Shown here: positions 43,100 to 52,579 of the stretch, one piece after another
How the letters are laid out: the number at the start of each line of letters is the position of its first letter
Numbering within the stretch: position 1 is the stretch's first letter
From: Erinaceus europaeus
Lineage: Eukaryota; Chordata; Mammalia; Eulipotyphla; Erinaceidae
NCBI RefSeq assembly: GCF_950295315.1
Contig: NC_080165.1
Location: 10,908,093-10,972,092, forward strand
Direction: 5' to 3'
DNA length: 64,000 nucleotides
Notes under the pieces: model-generated
The model's database searches: none
The model's input: the letters and a program-made list of their open reading frames with translations, nothing else
What the model was told of the DNA's origin: nothing
Program-made: the position numbers and the translations under genes

Positions 43100-43298
43100 T
43101 TTTCATTTATTTATTATTGGTAGAGACAGAGAGGAATTGAGAGGGGAGAGGGAGACAGAGAGACACCTGCAGCCCTGCTCTACCGCTCGTGAAGCTTTCC
43201 CCCTACAGGTGGGGACGGGGGGGAGGGGGCCTGAACCTGCAACCTTACACACTGCAATGTGTGCGCTTAAATAGGTGCGCCACTGCCTGCCCCCCCCC
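43100..43298 (-). mobile_element. B-type SINE
   Basis: Minus strand: GGTGGCGCACCTATTTAAGC, TGCAGGTTCAGGCCCC, CACGAGCGGTAGAGCAGGGC, CTCTACCAATAATAAATAAATG. Confidence 0.93.
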
Positions 43299-43660
43299 AA
43301 AAAAAAAAAAACAACATTTCTTTACTAACCTGTTTCACAAACTTACCTATTCGCTTAATCTTCACACAGGGAGGGGTTCCAAGACACAAAAGGGAGTGTG
43401 GGAAAGACATCCAACACCACCCCAACCCTCAGAAACCCACCACCACGCACGTGACTGAGACCCCAATGACACGAGACACAAAGGCTTTAGGAAAGTCACA
43501 CTGCCCGGGAGTGAGTGGTCACCGGTATGCAGGAGCCCTGGGTGAGCCCTTCAAAACTGAACTCACAGCCCTTGCCACCAAAACCTGGCTGCTGAGGACA
43601 CCGCCTCTCGTCATGCTATCCACTGCAAGACCCCATCTACAATCAGACTCACAGCAAACT
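43299..43660. other. Unique sequence, no gene recognised
   Basis: The poly-A at 43299-43313 abuts the head end of the B copy. No exon is recognised. Confidence 0.35.
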
Positions 43661-43674
43661 ACTGTGCTTTTATT

Positions 43675-43812
43675 TTTTTTCTTTCCTCCAGGGTTTGGCT
43701 CTGGGGCTCAGTGCCGGCACTATGAAACTACTGCTCCTGGTGGTCATTCTCCCCATTTTATTGAATATGATAGAGAAATTAAGAGGGGAGGGGAGATAGA
43801 AAGAGGGGAGAG
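43675..43812 (-). mobile_element. Extended SINE, 3' part, split by an insertion
   Basis: On the minus strand this is the 3' extension and tail (CCAAACCCTGGAGGAAAG, CAGGAGCAGTAGTTTC) and part of the CT block. It continues at 44101 after an opposite-strand A insertion. Confidence 0.88.
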
Positions 43813-44090
43813 GGGAGTCGGGCAGTAGCGCAGAGGTTTAAGCAGAGGTGGCGCAAAGTGGAAGGACCTGCGTAAGGATCCCGGTTTGAGCCCCCAACTC
43901 CCCATCTGCAGGGGGGTCGTGTCACAGGCGGTGAAGCAGGTCTGCAGGTGACTGTCTTCTCTCCCTCTCTGTCTTCCCCTCATCTCTATTTCTGTCCTAT
44001 CTAACAACGACGACAACAATAACTACAACAACAACAAGGGTAACAAAAGGGAAAATAAATACACATAATAAAAAATTTTATAAAAAAAAA
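43813..44090 (+). mobile_element. A-type SINE nested inside another SINE
   Basis: This is a full-length A copy (GGGAGTCGGGCAGTAGCGCAG to a long CAACAA/A tail) placed inside an older minus-strand extended SINE. AGAGGGGAGA at 43802-43811 and AGAGGAGAAA at 44091-44100 look like the target-site duplication with two changes. Confidence 0.94.
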
Positions 44091-44100
44091 AGAGGAGAAA

Positions 44101-44222
44101 GACAAACACCTGCATCCCTGCTTGTGAAGTGTCCCCCCTGCAGGTGGGGATCAGTGGCTTGAACCCTGGTCCTTTTGCTTGCTGACAGGTGTGCTTAACT
44201 GGGTGCACCACTGCCCCGGCCC
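44101..44222 (-). mobile_element. Extended SINE, tRNA half of the split copy
   Basis: Minus strand: GGGGCCGGGGCAGTGGTGC, ACCCAGTTAAGCACACC, GGTTCAAGCCACTGATCCCC, CTTCACAAGCAGGGATG. It completes the element interrupted at 43812. Confidence 0.88.
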
Positions 44223-44311
44223 CCTCAAACAACACTTCCACTTGCCCTTCTGTGAGGTCAGACTGTCTCAGTTTCAAAATGGACATTTTAAACAACAACA
44301 ACAACAAAAAT

Positions 44312-44445
44312 AGGGCCAGGGAGATAGCATAATGGCGATGCAAAAGTCTTACATGCCTCAGGGCTCAAAAGGCCTCAGGTTCAAGCACCGGTACTATCAT
44401 TAAGCCAGAGCTGAGCAGTGCTCTGATAACAAAATTAAAGATACA
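44312..44445 (+). mobile_element. C-type SINE
   Basis: GGGCCAGGGAGATAGCATAAT, CAGGTTCAAGCACCGGTAC, CAGAGCTGAGCAGTGCTCTG. It is preceded by (CAA)n and followed by A-rich tails. Confidence 0.92.
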
Positions 44446-45231
44446 GAAAAAAAAAAACAAAAAAAAAAACTGAAACCTAGTAGGTACTGTGGGGATCACC
44501 TTCTCAAACTTCGACAATCAGAAAAAAAGGGGAGGGGGTGGCAAGGTGTGTGTTGAGTTTGCCTCGAGACTCAGGTCACCGCCCTTCACATCAGGCTGCA
44601 ACAAGGGGCCGGGTCAGTTCAGAGGGGGCTTGAGATGCTCATGACTAGGTCCAGGGAAGAGGTGGAGATGATGTCCTCCCAGTGTGGACAGACCCCCCTC
44701 CACGCTGTGAGGTGCTGAGGGCTGCATGCGGGTCGCACAGGGAAACAAAGAAAGGTGACTCCCAAGTCGTGTAGATGATACCAAGGATGTGGCTGAATCT
44801 GCATTTGGCAGCCCTGAGAAGGATTCCCTAGGAAAAGTCGGAAAAGCCTGGAGCCTCAGCCCCTGCACCAGGGTATGTGTGCAGCGCAGGAGACAGACTC
44901 CTTCTCCCCTGGTCCCCATCCCGGTCCCCATCCCAGCCCGGAGGAAGCAGGAAATCCACGCAGGAAGTCACCCCCACGGCTCTCGGATGGGACCCCTTAG
45001 GGTCAAGTTGCTCAAGGAGCTAGCCTAAGAACCTCAGCTTCTAGTTTTTACAGAAAAATAGTGCATGACTTTCTACTTTGTCCCCCAAAGACCGTGCTTG
45101 CCTTGAGAGAAAAACGTTCATGAACAAGAGGAAGCCCCCCTCTCCCCCCGCCCCGAAAGGCTACCTGGGGACAGCCAGTCTGCTATCAGCAGAAGTGTTT
45201 GGAGGGTGGGTGGTGTGGAAGGGGTTAAATC

Positions 45232-45232
<1 letters not shown>
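44446..45232. other. Unique sequence, no gene recognised
   Basis: A-rich start, then GC-moderate DNA. No exon is recognised. Confidence 0.4.

Positions 45233-45272
<40 letters not shown>
45233..45272 (+). repeat. (CA)n microsatellite
   Basis: About 20 CA units. Confidence 0.98.
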
Positions 45273-45273
<1 letters not shown>

Positions 45274-45788
45274 AGCACTCACGGGGCCAGGGAAGGCCCA
45301 GCGCCTAAGTTCTGTTGACTCAACTTTGCTTTCCTGCAGATTACTGGTCAAGCGGAGTCCTGAAGTGACATTCAGAGCCTCAGGTGAGCAGAGATGGTGC
45401 CAAGCAAGAAGCCGGCTGGAAAATCAGGTCCTGAGGAGTTCTGCTTCCTGAGAGATGGGATGGGAGGGATGATGAAGTTTTCACCTGGTTCTCATCCAAT
45501 GCCTCAGCCCTCCGCTCGCAGGGCAAACAGACAAAGTCAAATAGAAATGTAAATGCTCAGCTGTGTTTTGGAGAACCATCTAGAAGCTCAGACTATCTGC
45601 AAAGAATCCTTCATGTTCCTTTAAGGCATCAGGGAATGAAAGGAAAAGATAATTACAAGGTGGGGTGGGGGGAGGGTGGGGGAGAAGGGAGTGTCATTAC
45701 TGGTAAGAAGCGAAGTCCCTTTTCTCACGTTCACAGAAGTACTTTTCATACTTTATCCAAGACCAGGTACAGAATTAAAAAAAATACA
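45273..45788. other. Unique sequence, no gene recognised
   Basis: A G-rich patch is present at 45660-45692. No exon is recognised. Confidence 0.4.
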
Positions 45789-45789
45789 T

Positions 45790-45984
45790 ATATTCTCTTC
45801 ATTTATTTATTGGATAGAGGCAGCCAGAAATCATGAGAAAGGGAAGACAGAGAGATGCCTGCAGCCCTGCTCACCGCACGCAAAATATCCCCCCCCCCGT
45901 AGGTGGGGACCAAGGCCTCGAACCCATGGGTCCCCGTGCATTGAAACATGTGCGCTCAACCAGGTGCATCACTGCCCAGCCCCC
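45790..45984 (-). mobile_element. B-type SINE
   Basis: Minus strand: GGCAGTGATGCACCTGGTTG, GGGTTCGAGGCCTTGGTCCC, GCGTGCGGTGAGCAGGGC, the CT block, CTATCCAATAAATAAATG. Confidence 0.94.
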
Positions 45985-46088
45985 CCAGGCTTAGAATTAC
46001 TAATGGTGAAAAGCACAGTCCAAGCCCGAAACATGCTGGGGGGAAAGGGGGGTAGAGGGGGATACAAGGGCATAAAAACAGAACTGCA

Positions 46089-46245
46089 GTGGTCCGGGAA
46101 GTGGCGCAGTGGATAAAGCATCGGACTCTCAAGCATGAGGTCCTGAGTTCAATTCCCGGTAGCACATGTACCAGGGTGATGTCTGGTTCTTTCTCCTCCT
46201 CGGTTTCTCATTAATAAATAAATAAATAATCTTTAAAAAATAAAG
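46089..46245 (+). mobile_element. D-type SINE with 11-bp target-site duplication
   Basis: A near-consensus D copy: GTGGTCCGGGAAGTGGCGC, GGATAAAGCATCGGACTCTC, GAGTTCAATTCCCGGTAGC, CATGTACCAGGGTGATG. ACAGAACTGCA flanks it at 46078-46088 and 46246-46256. Confidence 0.97.
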
Positions 46246-46256
46246 ACAGAACTGCA

Positions 46257-46889
46257 AGCTAAGGAAAAACATGAGAGACCCCAAGTCATCTCTCTCTGCT
46301 GCTCACTATCACTGCCTCCCTCCACCAACTCACAGGCCCCACTGTGACCGCCTGCAGACTCCTCCGAGTCCCCGTGTCTGAAGAGCTGTCACAACATGAA
46401 CTCTTGCTCCTAGTCTGGCCTGCTCTCCAGTCCGCCCGCCCGTGAGGAATCATCACAAACGAAGAGCGGGTCAGACCATGCCCTGGCCCAGCGCCCTTCA
46501 CTAAGGCTCCCCAGAGTGGTCCGGGTTCAGTATCGGGGTAGGCCTGCATCTCCCCCGCCCCTCGCCCACTGGGTCTCACTCCCCTCTGATGGCAGTGACC
46601 TCTCAGGGCCTTTGAGAGCTGTTCTCCAAGCCACTCCTCCCTCAGCACAGCAGCTGGGATGCCACCACCTCTGCGGGCACCCTCCCCACCCATCTGTCCT
46701 CCTGCATCCTCCGTTCTCCCCAGCGAGTGGCATGTTCTTTTCATTTCCTGCACTCTCAAGAAATTTATCTTCCAGAAGCCAAAATGGAGATGCGGTAGCT
46801 GGCCAGTCATTTATGTCTTCCCCCAAACAACCTCCCAAATCACAACAGTTAACACATCAAACCATGAGTGAGCCACACTCACCGCCAGT
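46257..46889. other. Unique sequence, no gene recognised
   Basis: A 213-codon plus frame (46516-47157) extends into the next SINE, and a minus frame of similar length overlaps it. Neither has a recognised domain. Confidence 0.45.
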
Positions 46890-46904
46890 GAAAATAGGAA
46901 TGCC

Positions 46905-47183
46905 GGGAATCGGGTGGTGGCGCAGCGAGTTCAGCGCACGTGGCGCAAAGCGGCGTAAGGATCCCGGTTCGAGCCCCCGGCTCCCCACCTGCGGGGGAGT
47001 CGCTTCCCAGCTGGTGAAACAGAGCTGCAGGTGTCTGTCTTTCTCTCCCCTTCTCTGTCTTCTCCTCCTCTCTCCATTTCTCTCTGTCCTATCCAACAAC
47101 AACAACAAGAATAACTACAACAATAAAACAACAAGGGCAACAAAAGGGAATAAATGAATAAATATTTATTAAGAAAAGACAAA
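46905..47183 (+). mobile_element. A-type SINE with 15-bp target-site duplication
   Basis: GAAAATAGGAATGCC at 46890-46904 and GAAAATAGGAACGCC at 47184-47198 flank it, differing at one base. The head lacks part of GCAAGGACC but otherwise the element is full length. Confidence 0.97.
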
Positions 47184-47211
47184 GAAAATAGGAACGCCAG
47201 GGCGTCTGGGA

Positions 47212-47293
47212 TGGGGGTGTGTAGCTCAGCGGTAAAGCCAACATGCTTTGCGTGAGGGAGGCTCTGGACTGGATCCCCAGCACTGAAAAAAAA
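47212..47293 (+). mobile_element. tRNA-Ala-like (ID-like) retrocopy
   Basis: GTGTAGCTCAGCGGTAAAGC is a D-arm/A-box text of tRNA-Ala type. CTGGACTGGATCCCCAGCACTG corresponds to the T-arm/B-box, and an A run (47286-47297) follows. The plan is head plus short unique end plus poly-A, as in rodent ID elements and BC1, which also derive from tRNA-Ala. It has lost a pairing acceptor stem, so it is not a functional tRNA gene. Whether it belongs to a repeat family in this species cannot be told from one copy. Confidence 0.65.
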
Positions 47294-47378
47294 AAAATCC
47301 AACTCATAAAAGCAAAAGCAAGGCAGGTGGCTCAGGAACAGACCCCATTCCTTGGCACGACAGGAAGTGATGGAGTGG

Positions 47379-47500
47379 GTGGCCCAGGAGGGGCTGTACC
47401 GGAAACAGTGCTGGACTCTCAAGCAGGAGATCAGAGTATGAGCCCTGGCACCTAACGTGCCAACGTGATCCTCTGGTTCTCCTCTTCGTGGACTGGTACT
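47379..47500 (+). mobile_element. D-type SINE, diverged
   Basis: GCCCAGGAGGGGCTGTACCG, ACAGTGCTGGACTCTCAAGC, GAGCCCTGGCACCTAACGTG and CCAACGTGATCCTCTGG. Confidence 0.75.
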
Positions 47501-47529
47501 CTGGCATCTCTCCATTCAAACGTAAATGA

Positions 47530-47712
47530 AGGGGTCGGGCAGTGGCGCACCCGGTTAAGTGCAAGGACCCAGATTCAAGCCCCTCGTCCCCACCTGTAGG
47601 AGGAAAGCTTCACAAGTGTTGAAGCAGGGCTGCAGGTGTCTCTCTGTCTCTCCCCCTCGTTTCTCAATTTCTCTGTCTCTATGCAATAATAAATAAATAA
47701 ATAAATAAATGA
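47530..47712 (+). mobile_element. B-type SINE, head deletion
   Basis: GGGCAGTGGCGCACCCGGTTAAG goes directly to GTGCAAGGACCC, the same kind of deletion as the copy at 7936. The tail is (AAAT)n. Confidence 0.94.
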
Positions 47713-47726
47713 AATTTTTTAAAAGT

Positions 47727-47975
47727 TGGGAGTCCGGATGTAGCACAGTGGGTTATGCACAGGTGGCGCAAAGCTCAAGGACCGGCGTTAAGGATCCTGG
47801 TTCCAGCCCCCAGCTCCCCATCTGCAGGGTAGTCGATTTACAAGTGGTGAAGCAGGTCTGCAGGTGTCTGTCTTTCTCTCCCCCCTCTCTCCATTTCTCT
47901 CTGTCCTATCCAACAACAACATCAATAACAACAACAATAAAACAAGGGAATAAACCAATAAATATTTTTTAAAGT
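47727..47975 (+). mobile_element. A-type SINE
   Basis: GGGAGTCCGGATGTAGCACAG, GGATCCTGGTTCCAGCCCCC, CAAGTGGTGAAGCAGGTC, CTATCCAACAACAACATC. Confidence 0.94.
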
Positions 47976-48004
47976 TTAATTCAAAAGAAAAAAAAAACAG
48001 GAAA

Positions 48005-48190
48005 TAGGAGCCGTGTGTGACACACTTGGTTAAGTGTACATGTTACCATGTGCAAGGAACTGGGTTCAAGCCTGCACGGGGGAAGCTTCAATGGAACACT
48101 GCTGCAGATGTCTCTCTCTCTGTCTCTGTCTCCCTCTCTATCTCCCTTCCCTCTCAATTTCTGTCTGTCCTATCAAATTAAATAAAGTTC
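48005..48190 (+). mobile_element. B-type SINE, internally shortened
   Basis: GTGTGACACACTTGGTTAAGT, GGGTTCAAGCCTGCACGGGG (the CCCGGTCCCCACC linker is lost), then AACACTGCTGCAGATGTC and ATCAAATTAAATAAAG. Confidence 0.9.
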
Positions 48191-48819
48191 TAAACCAGCA
48201 ACCAAAAGCAGGGTTCTCCATGCCTATGGTTCCCGGCTGTCGGGACACTTGTCTCTGGATCCGCTGCTCCAGGATCACCGCTACTCCTGCTCTAGCATCT
48301 CGCCCTGCGCTGTACCAGCAGGTCTAGACCCCCTTCCCACTGTCAGCCAGCGAGGACAAGGACTCACAGGTCTTTTTCATGAAAGCCAGAGGACAGGATG
48401 TGAACTCTCAGAGAAACCAGTACAGCGAGTCCTCAGGATGGTCAGCAGGCTGTGGGAAAGAGTGAAGTGAAGTGAAAAGACAGAGAGAGAACAAAAGCAG
48501 GTTTTGTTCAAGCCCTGGAGATGGCGTTTTCCTCGTTGAGCGGCACAGAGAAGCAACGTTCTGTCTGTGTGGGTTTACCTGTTGACGGTGTGGGGCTTTT
48601 GGGACCAGCAGCAGCGAATGCTCAGTGGGGCTCCACATCTTTCAGCGCTAGGAAGCTAGCAGATGCTTGACACTACTGCCCTTTGCATGTACTTATTAAA
48701 TAAATAAAATTCAATAAAGACCTGCATGTGAAACAACTGCACAAGACCAGCAAATATGGAGGTAAAAAACTGCCTGTGAGCTAAGGACAGATTGAAGCTG
48801 GTACTGAATCCAACTTAAA
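48191..48819. other. Unique sequence, no gene recognised
   Basis: An AATAAATAAAATTC patch near 48699-48715 has no SINE body. No exon is recognised. Confidence 0.4.
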
Positions 48820-48832
48820 ATAGTATTTTAGG

Positions 48833-49077
48833 GCGCATGTGGCGCAGAGCGCAAGGACCGGCGGAAAGATCCCGGTTCGAGCCCCCGGCTCCCCACCTAC
48901 AGGGGAGTCGCTTCACAGGCGGTGAAGCAGGTCTGCAGGTGTCTGTCTTTCTCTCCCCCTCTCTGTCTTCCCCTCCTCTCTCCGTTTCTCTCTGTCCTAT
49001 CCAACAACAACAACAACAATTATTAAGTACAACAATAAAACAACAAGGGCAACAAAAGGGAATAAATAAATAAATAA
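48833..49077 (+). mobile_element. 5'-truncated A-type SINE with target-site duplication
   Basis: It starts at GCGCATGTGGCGCAGAGC, lacking the first ~30 bases (including the A-box-like GTAGCGCAG). The remainder is near consensus. ATAGTATTTTAGG flanks it at 48820-48832 and 49078-49090, so the truncation happened at insertion. Confidence 0.95.
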
Positions 49078-49182
49078 ATAGTATTTTAGGAAAAAGGAGT
49101 CGTAACCTTAATCCAGAAACTTTTATTTTCAGGGGCTTCCTGCACATACAACTCTACCACTCTGTGCTGTTTTTTAAAAATT

Positions 49183-49320
49183 TATTTTGTTTTATTCAGA
49201 CAGAGACACCACATCCCTCAAGTGTTTCCTCTGGTGCCGCATCACCTTGTGCGTGGATCCGGGGCTCCAACCAAGCCCTCACGCGGCAAGAAACTTGCCG
49301 ACCTGCCTCTCAGGGGCTGA
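49183..49320 (-). mobile_element. Possible E-type SINE relic
   Basis: Minus strand: AGGCAGGTCGGCAAGTTTC, GAGCCCCGGATCCACGCAC and CAGAGGAAACACTTGAG ... GTGTCTCTGTCTG have a tRNA-headed SINE layout, but divergence is high. Confidence 0.4.
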
Positions 49321-49510
49321 CTTAAGTACAAATTAAGCTCAGAGACATACAAGTGAATCCTCCTTTAAATTACATTTGGTTTAACATTTTAAGCAGTTTG
49401 ATTCAATATAGGTTTAGCTAACTCAGTTGTGGAAAAGTAACTTATGTCCACTAAACAGTTTTATATAATTATTCCTCAACATAAGAATTAGAAATCCTCA
49501 AGTGGAAAAA
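49321..49510. other. AT-rich unique stretch
   Basis: Nothing is recognised. Confidence 0.35.
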
Positions 49511-49554
49511 GAAAGAAAGGAAGGAAGGAAGGAAGGAAGGAAGGAAGGAAGGAA
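49511..49554 (+). repeat. (GGAA)n tetranucleotide repeat
   Basis: About ten GGAA units follow GAAA units. Such arrays are known in other mammals as ETS-factor-responsive microsatellites, but nothing local shows that here. Confidence 0.97.
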
Positions 49555-49950
49555 TCCTAAAATGGGAGAGAAAATGGCTTCAGAAAAATCTCTTTTTGCA
49601 CATTGGCGAGGACTCGAAAAAAGTAAAGGTGTTCCCTTTAAGGGACGTTTAAGGCCATGTCTTGTAAATTAAGTAGAAAACTTCAACTGGTATAAAAGAT
49701 ACAAAGACATTCATTCCACCAAGCACTTAAGTCCTTTATTATTATTATTATCTTTATTTCCTTGTTTGAAAAGTCATTCACAGGGTTCAAAATGAAAAGG
49801 TACCCAAAATGTCTCTCACCTCATCTTCCTAGCATCTGTCATCCCTGAAGATAAATGCGCTTAAAAAAAAAAGAAAGAAAGAAAGCTAAAGAAATTTTTG
49901 TGATGGCATTATGCACTCCAAAGTGGTTTTCATTATAATCAAGTCTCTCG
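49555..49950. other. AT-rich unique stretch
   Basis: A short ATT repeat (49739-49752) is present. No exon is recognised. Confidence 0.35.
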
Positions 49951-49951
49951 C

Positions 49952-50170
49952 GGGCCGAGCGGTGGCACCGCACCTGGTTGAGTGCACATGTTACAATGTG
50001 CAAGGACCCAAGTTCAAGTCCCCAGTTCCCACTTGGAAGGAGAAAGCTTTGTGAGTGGTGAAGCAGTGTTGCAGGTGTCTCTTTTTCTCTCACTTTCTAT
50101 CACCCCCTTCCCTCTTGATTGCTGGCAGTCTCAACCTAATAAATAAATAAATACATATATATATATATAT
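49952..50170 (+). mobile_element. B-type SINE with (TA)n tail
   Basis: GAGCGGTGGCACCGCACCTGG contains a 4-base insertion relative to GGTGGCGCACC. GTTCAAGTCCCCAG and GAGTGGTGAAGCAGTG follow. The tail is AATAAATAAATAC followed by (AT)n. Confidence 0.93.
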
Positions 50171-50251
50171 AATTTTTAAAGTTTCTGTATAGGGAAAACT
50201 CCCTTTAGTATGGAAATGAGTTTCCTTTTTTTTTTTCTTTACAAATATGAT

Positions 50252-50426
50252 TGACAATCAGATAGTTGTGGAGATGACAGTTAAGCCATGTCTGCAACCC
50301 TGGGAGAGCCCAAGTGGTTTGCAATGGAGGGGCCTGGGATTCAGAACTCTGGTGGTGGGAACAATGTGGAATTATATCCCCACTGACATGTAATTTTGTA
50401 AATCAACATTAAATCGCTAATAAAAA
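50252..50426 (+). mobile_element. L1-type 3' end with target-site duplication
   Basis: GGGATTCAGAACTCTGGTGG, AATGTGGAATTATATCCCC, TGTAAATCAACATTAAATC and TAATAAAAA. AAATATGAT occurs at 50243-50251 and about 50427-50435. The insert is only about 175 bp, so the parent LINE was very strongly 5' truncated. Confidence 0.72.
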
Positions 50427-50559
50427 AAATATGATCTACCATTAACTCCCATCAACATTATAGACAGCAAGACCTAGACCCTGTAGGATCCTACTTTTGA
50501 CATTTTGCTTTAAATCCAGAGTAGCAGAAAAAAAAAAAAAAAAAAGAAAGAAAGAAAGG

Positions 50560-50980
50560 AAAGTTAAATTATACAGAGGCCCACACTCCAATTAACTCAT
50601 ACCACTAATGAAACGAAAGTCTAACTAAGCAGAGAAAATGGACCCACACACTGGAGCTCTGAAATGATTTTGGTCTTTGATCTGGGTGCCCATCTCTCCT
50701 ATTTAATATAAACTTCAAACCAAGAACCATGAAAAGTGATTATAATTAGTAAGGCCCTGGTGTGACAGCTTTCAGTGCAATCGGGCATTAAGATAGATTT
50801 TTTTTTCCTCTTTAATTTCAAGTAAATTAAGCTGAACAAAATTTACAGTTCTGATAATTCACAATCCATGCCCAACGATGTGTGCCTTGCACCAGACTTC
50901 TGCAGAACAGAGGCCCTGGAAATAATTGGGCCTGCTGAAAACATTCACTCTGCTCCTGCCTGCCTGCCTGCCTCTTGCTC
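50560..50980. promoter_or_regulatory. Candidate conserved noncoding element
   Basis: AT-rich unique sequence with homeodomain-type cores: CCAATTAAC (50588-50596 region), TAATTAG (50743-50749) and AATAATTGG (50920-50928), plus TTAAT-containing text in between. It lies beyond the last SINE before the long SINE-free approach to the CpG island. Function is inferred from motifs only. Confidence 0.35.
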
Positions 50981-51670
50981 TCCGTTTGTGATATTTAGGA
51001 CGGAGCTTCCAAATCATATGTGGTGTTCTCTAAAAATAACCAGCACCTCTTCAAAAACTCTAGTGCCTCTGTGGGATCCAGTCCACAAGCACTGCTTTGG
51101 CAGTCACCGTTCAGCTTTGGAAGATGGGAAAATAGAGATGAGGGGCTGTTCTTGAGGCGGGTGGGGTAGAGCATGTCAAGAGGTGAATCACAACAAGGAG
51201 AGGGGACAGCTGGGAGCTCCAGCCCCTGCCTGCAAGCTGGGTCTGCAGGCGGCTCAGGAAGGCTACTGATATGTGCCAGGAGAGGGGATAGCGACCAAGC
51301 AGAACACGGAGTCTGGGCAGCTGGGCATGCAGCGAGGACGCATCAGGCTGGTGCTGGCAGTGAGAACAGCAAGAGCTGAGCCGGCAAAGACGGTCTGGAG
51401 CTGCTTGGGGTGCCAAGTGGAGGAGTTTGGATCTCTTCCTGTAGACAGGAGGGAGCTGAGATGTTTTTCAGCAGCCCAGACGTTAGCCTTCCTTCTGGGG
51501 CCGAGTGGAGGATGAAGAGGAGCAGGGTGGGAGGAAATGGACCTGGGAGGGCTGGGGACATGATCGGGCCCAGCTTCAGAGCTGGGATGAGAGAGGCCGG
51601 GCGGCTCTGTAGCTTGCACATGGGCCTACCAAGGTGACTCCAGGATCACCTTCTTGAAGTGAGGGCGTTG
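50981..51670. other. Unique sequence, no gene recognised
   Basis: Overlapping frames occur on both strands at 51111-51637 with no recognised domain. Confidence 0.4.
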
Positions 51671-51735
51671 GGGCCCGTGGAGTAACGGACAGTGTGTCTG
51701 CCTGTGGATCAGAAGATCCTAGAATGGGGGGAGCG
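51671..51735 (+). pseudogene. tRNA-Arg-like fragment
   Basis: GGGCCCGTGGAGTAACGGAC matches the start and D-arm of tRNA-Arg (GGGCCAGTGGCGCAATGGAT), and GTGTCTGCCTGTGGATCAGA matches its anticodon region (GTCTGACTACGGATCAGA), followed by AGATCCT. The T-arm is degraded and the anticodon position reads GTG, so it cannot be a working tRNA-Arg. It is a tRNA pseudogene or the head of an old SINE. No poly-A tail is visible. Confidence 0.6.
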
Positions 51736-52579
51736 GCTTCTTTTCCTAAGTCACCCCCAAGACACCTGCAGGTGATGCAGGTGAGAAAAGGCCACTTTGA
51801 GAGCAGCTGCCAGTGGGCAGAGAGCAGGAGCCTGACAGGTAAAGAGAAGGCAGGAAGGAGCCAGACGCCTCTTATCGGCAGACGCACTCGGGCACGGTGG
51901 GTCACTGGGCAACCACAGGGGACCGGCCTGCCCACGGGGTTAGGATGCTAAGCTGCCACCCAGCCGCCACTGCCACCTCCAACGGTCACTTCCCGCCACA
52001 GGCAGCCCTTCCTTTGCTGGAATTCTCTCTCCCTCCCTTCCTGCCTCCTTCTCCTCTCCACTTCCTCTGCCTGCCTCTGTGACAGGCCTGGGGGAGGGGA
52101 CAGGGGCAGGCACCTGTGGCTCCAAGATCACCCTGGCACCATCTCACCACCCTAGACACTCCCACTCTGCTCCAGGTCCACACTCAGCTTCTCCCTCGGA
52201 ATCAACCACTTTCTTCTGCATTTGGCGTCCAGGGGTGAGTCCCCACCCCTTGACCAAAACATAATCTTTCCAGCTCCTAGTGGGGCGGGGTGGGGGGGTC
52301 TGCACCCACCCACTGGGCAGATGTGCGGACACGGGCAGTCAGGGCAGAGCTCCGTGAGAACTCTGCAGAAGCAGAGAAAGCAGATCAAGGGAGCGCAAAA
52401 CGTGAACTGTCAAGTGGGTAGGCTGAGGCCCAATGTTCACCGAAGGGGGTGGGTGGGGGGAATGACCCCAGGAACTGACAGCACAGCTCAAGCCAGAAAA
52501 TGGCTTCCCGAGGCCCGTGATGCCGGTTCATTTTTAAGAAGACATGGCTTTTGCACAACTGACTGGAATCACTAAGGTT
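51736..52579. other. Unique GC-moderate sequence, no gene recognised
   Basis: No exon signal pair or domain-bearing frame is recognised. Confidence 0.4.

Noticed and set aside
47212..47293. Functional tRNA-Ala gene
   Set aside because: The acceptor stem does not pair, the anticodon arm is degraded, and an A run follows. It is a retrocopy.
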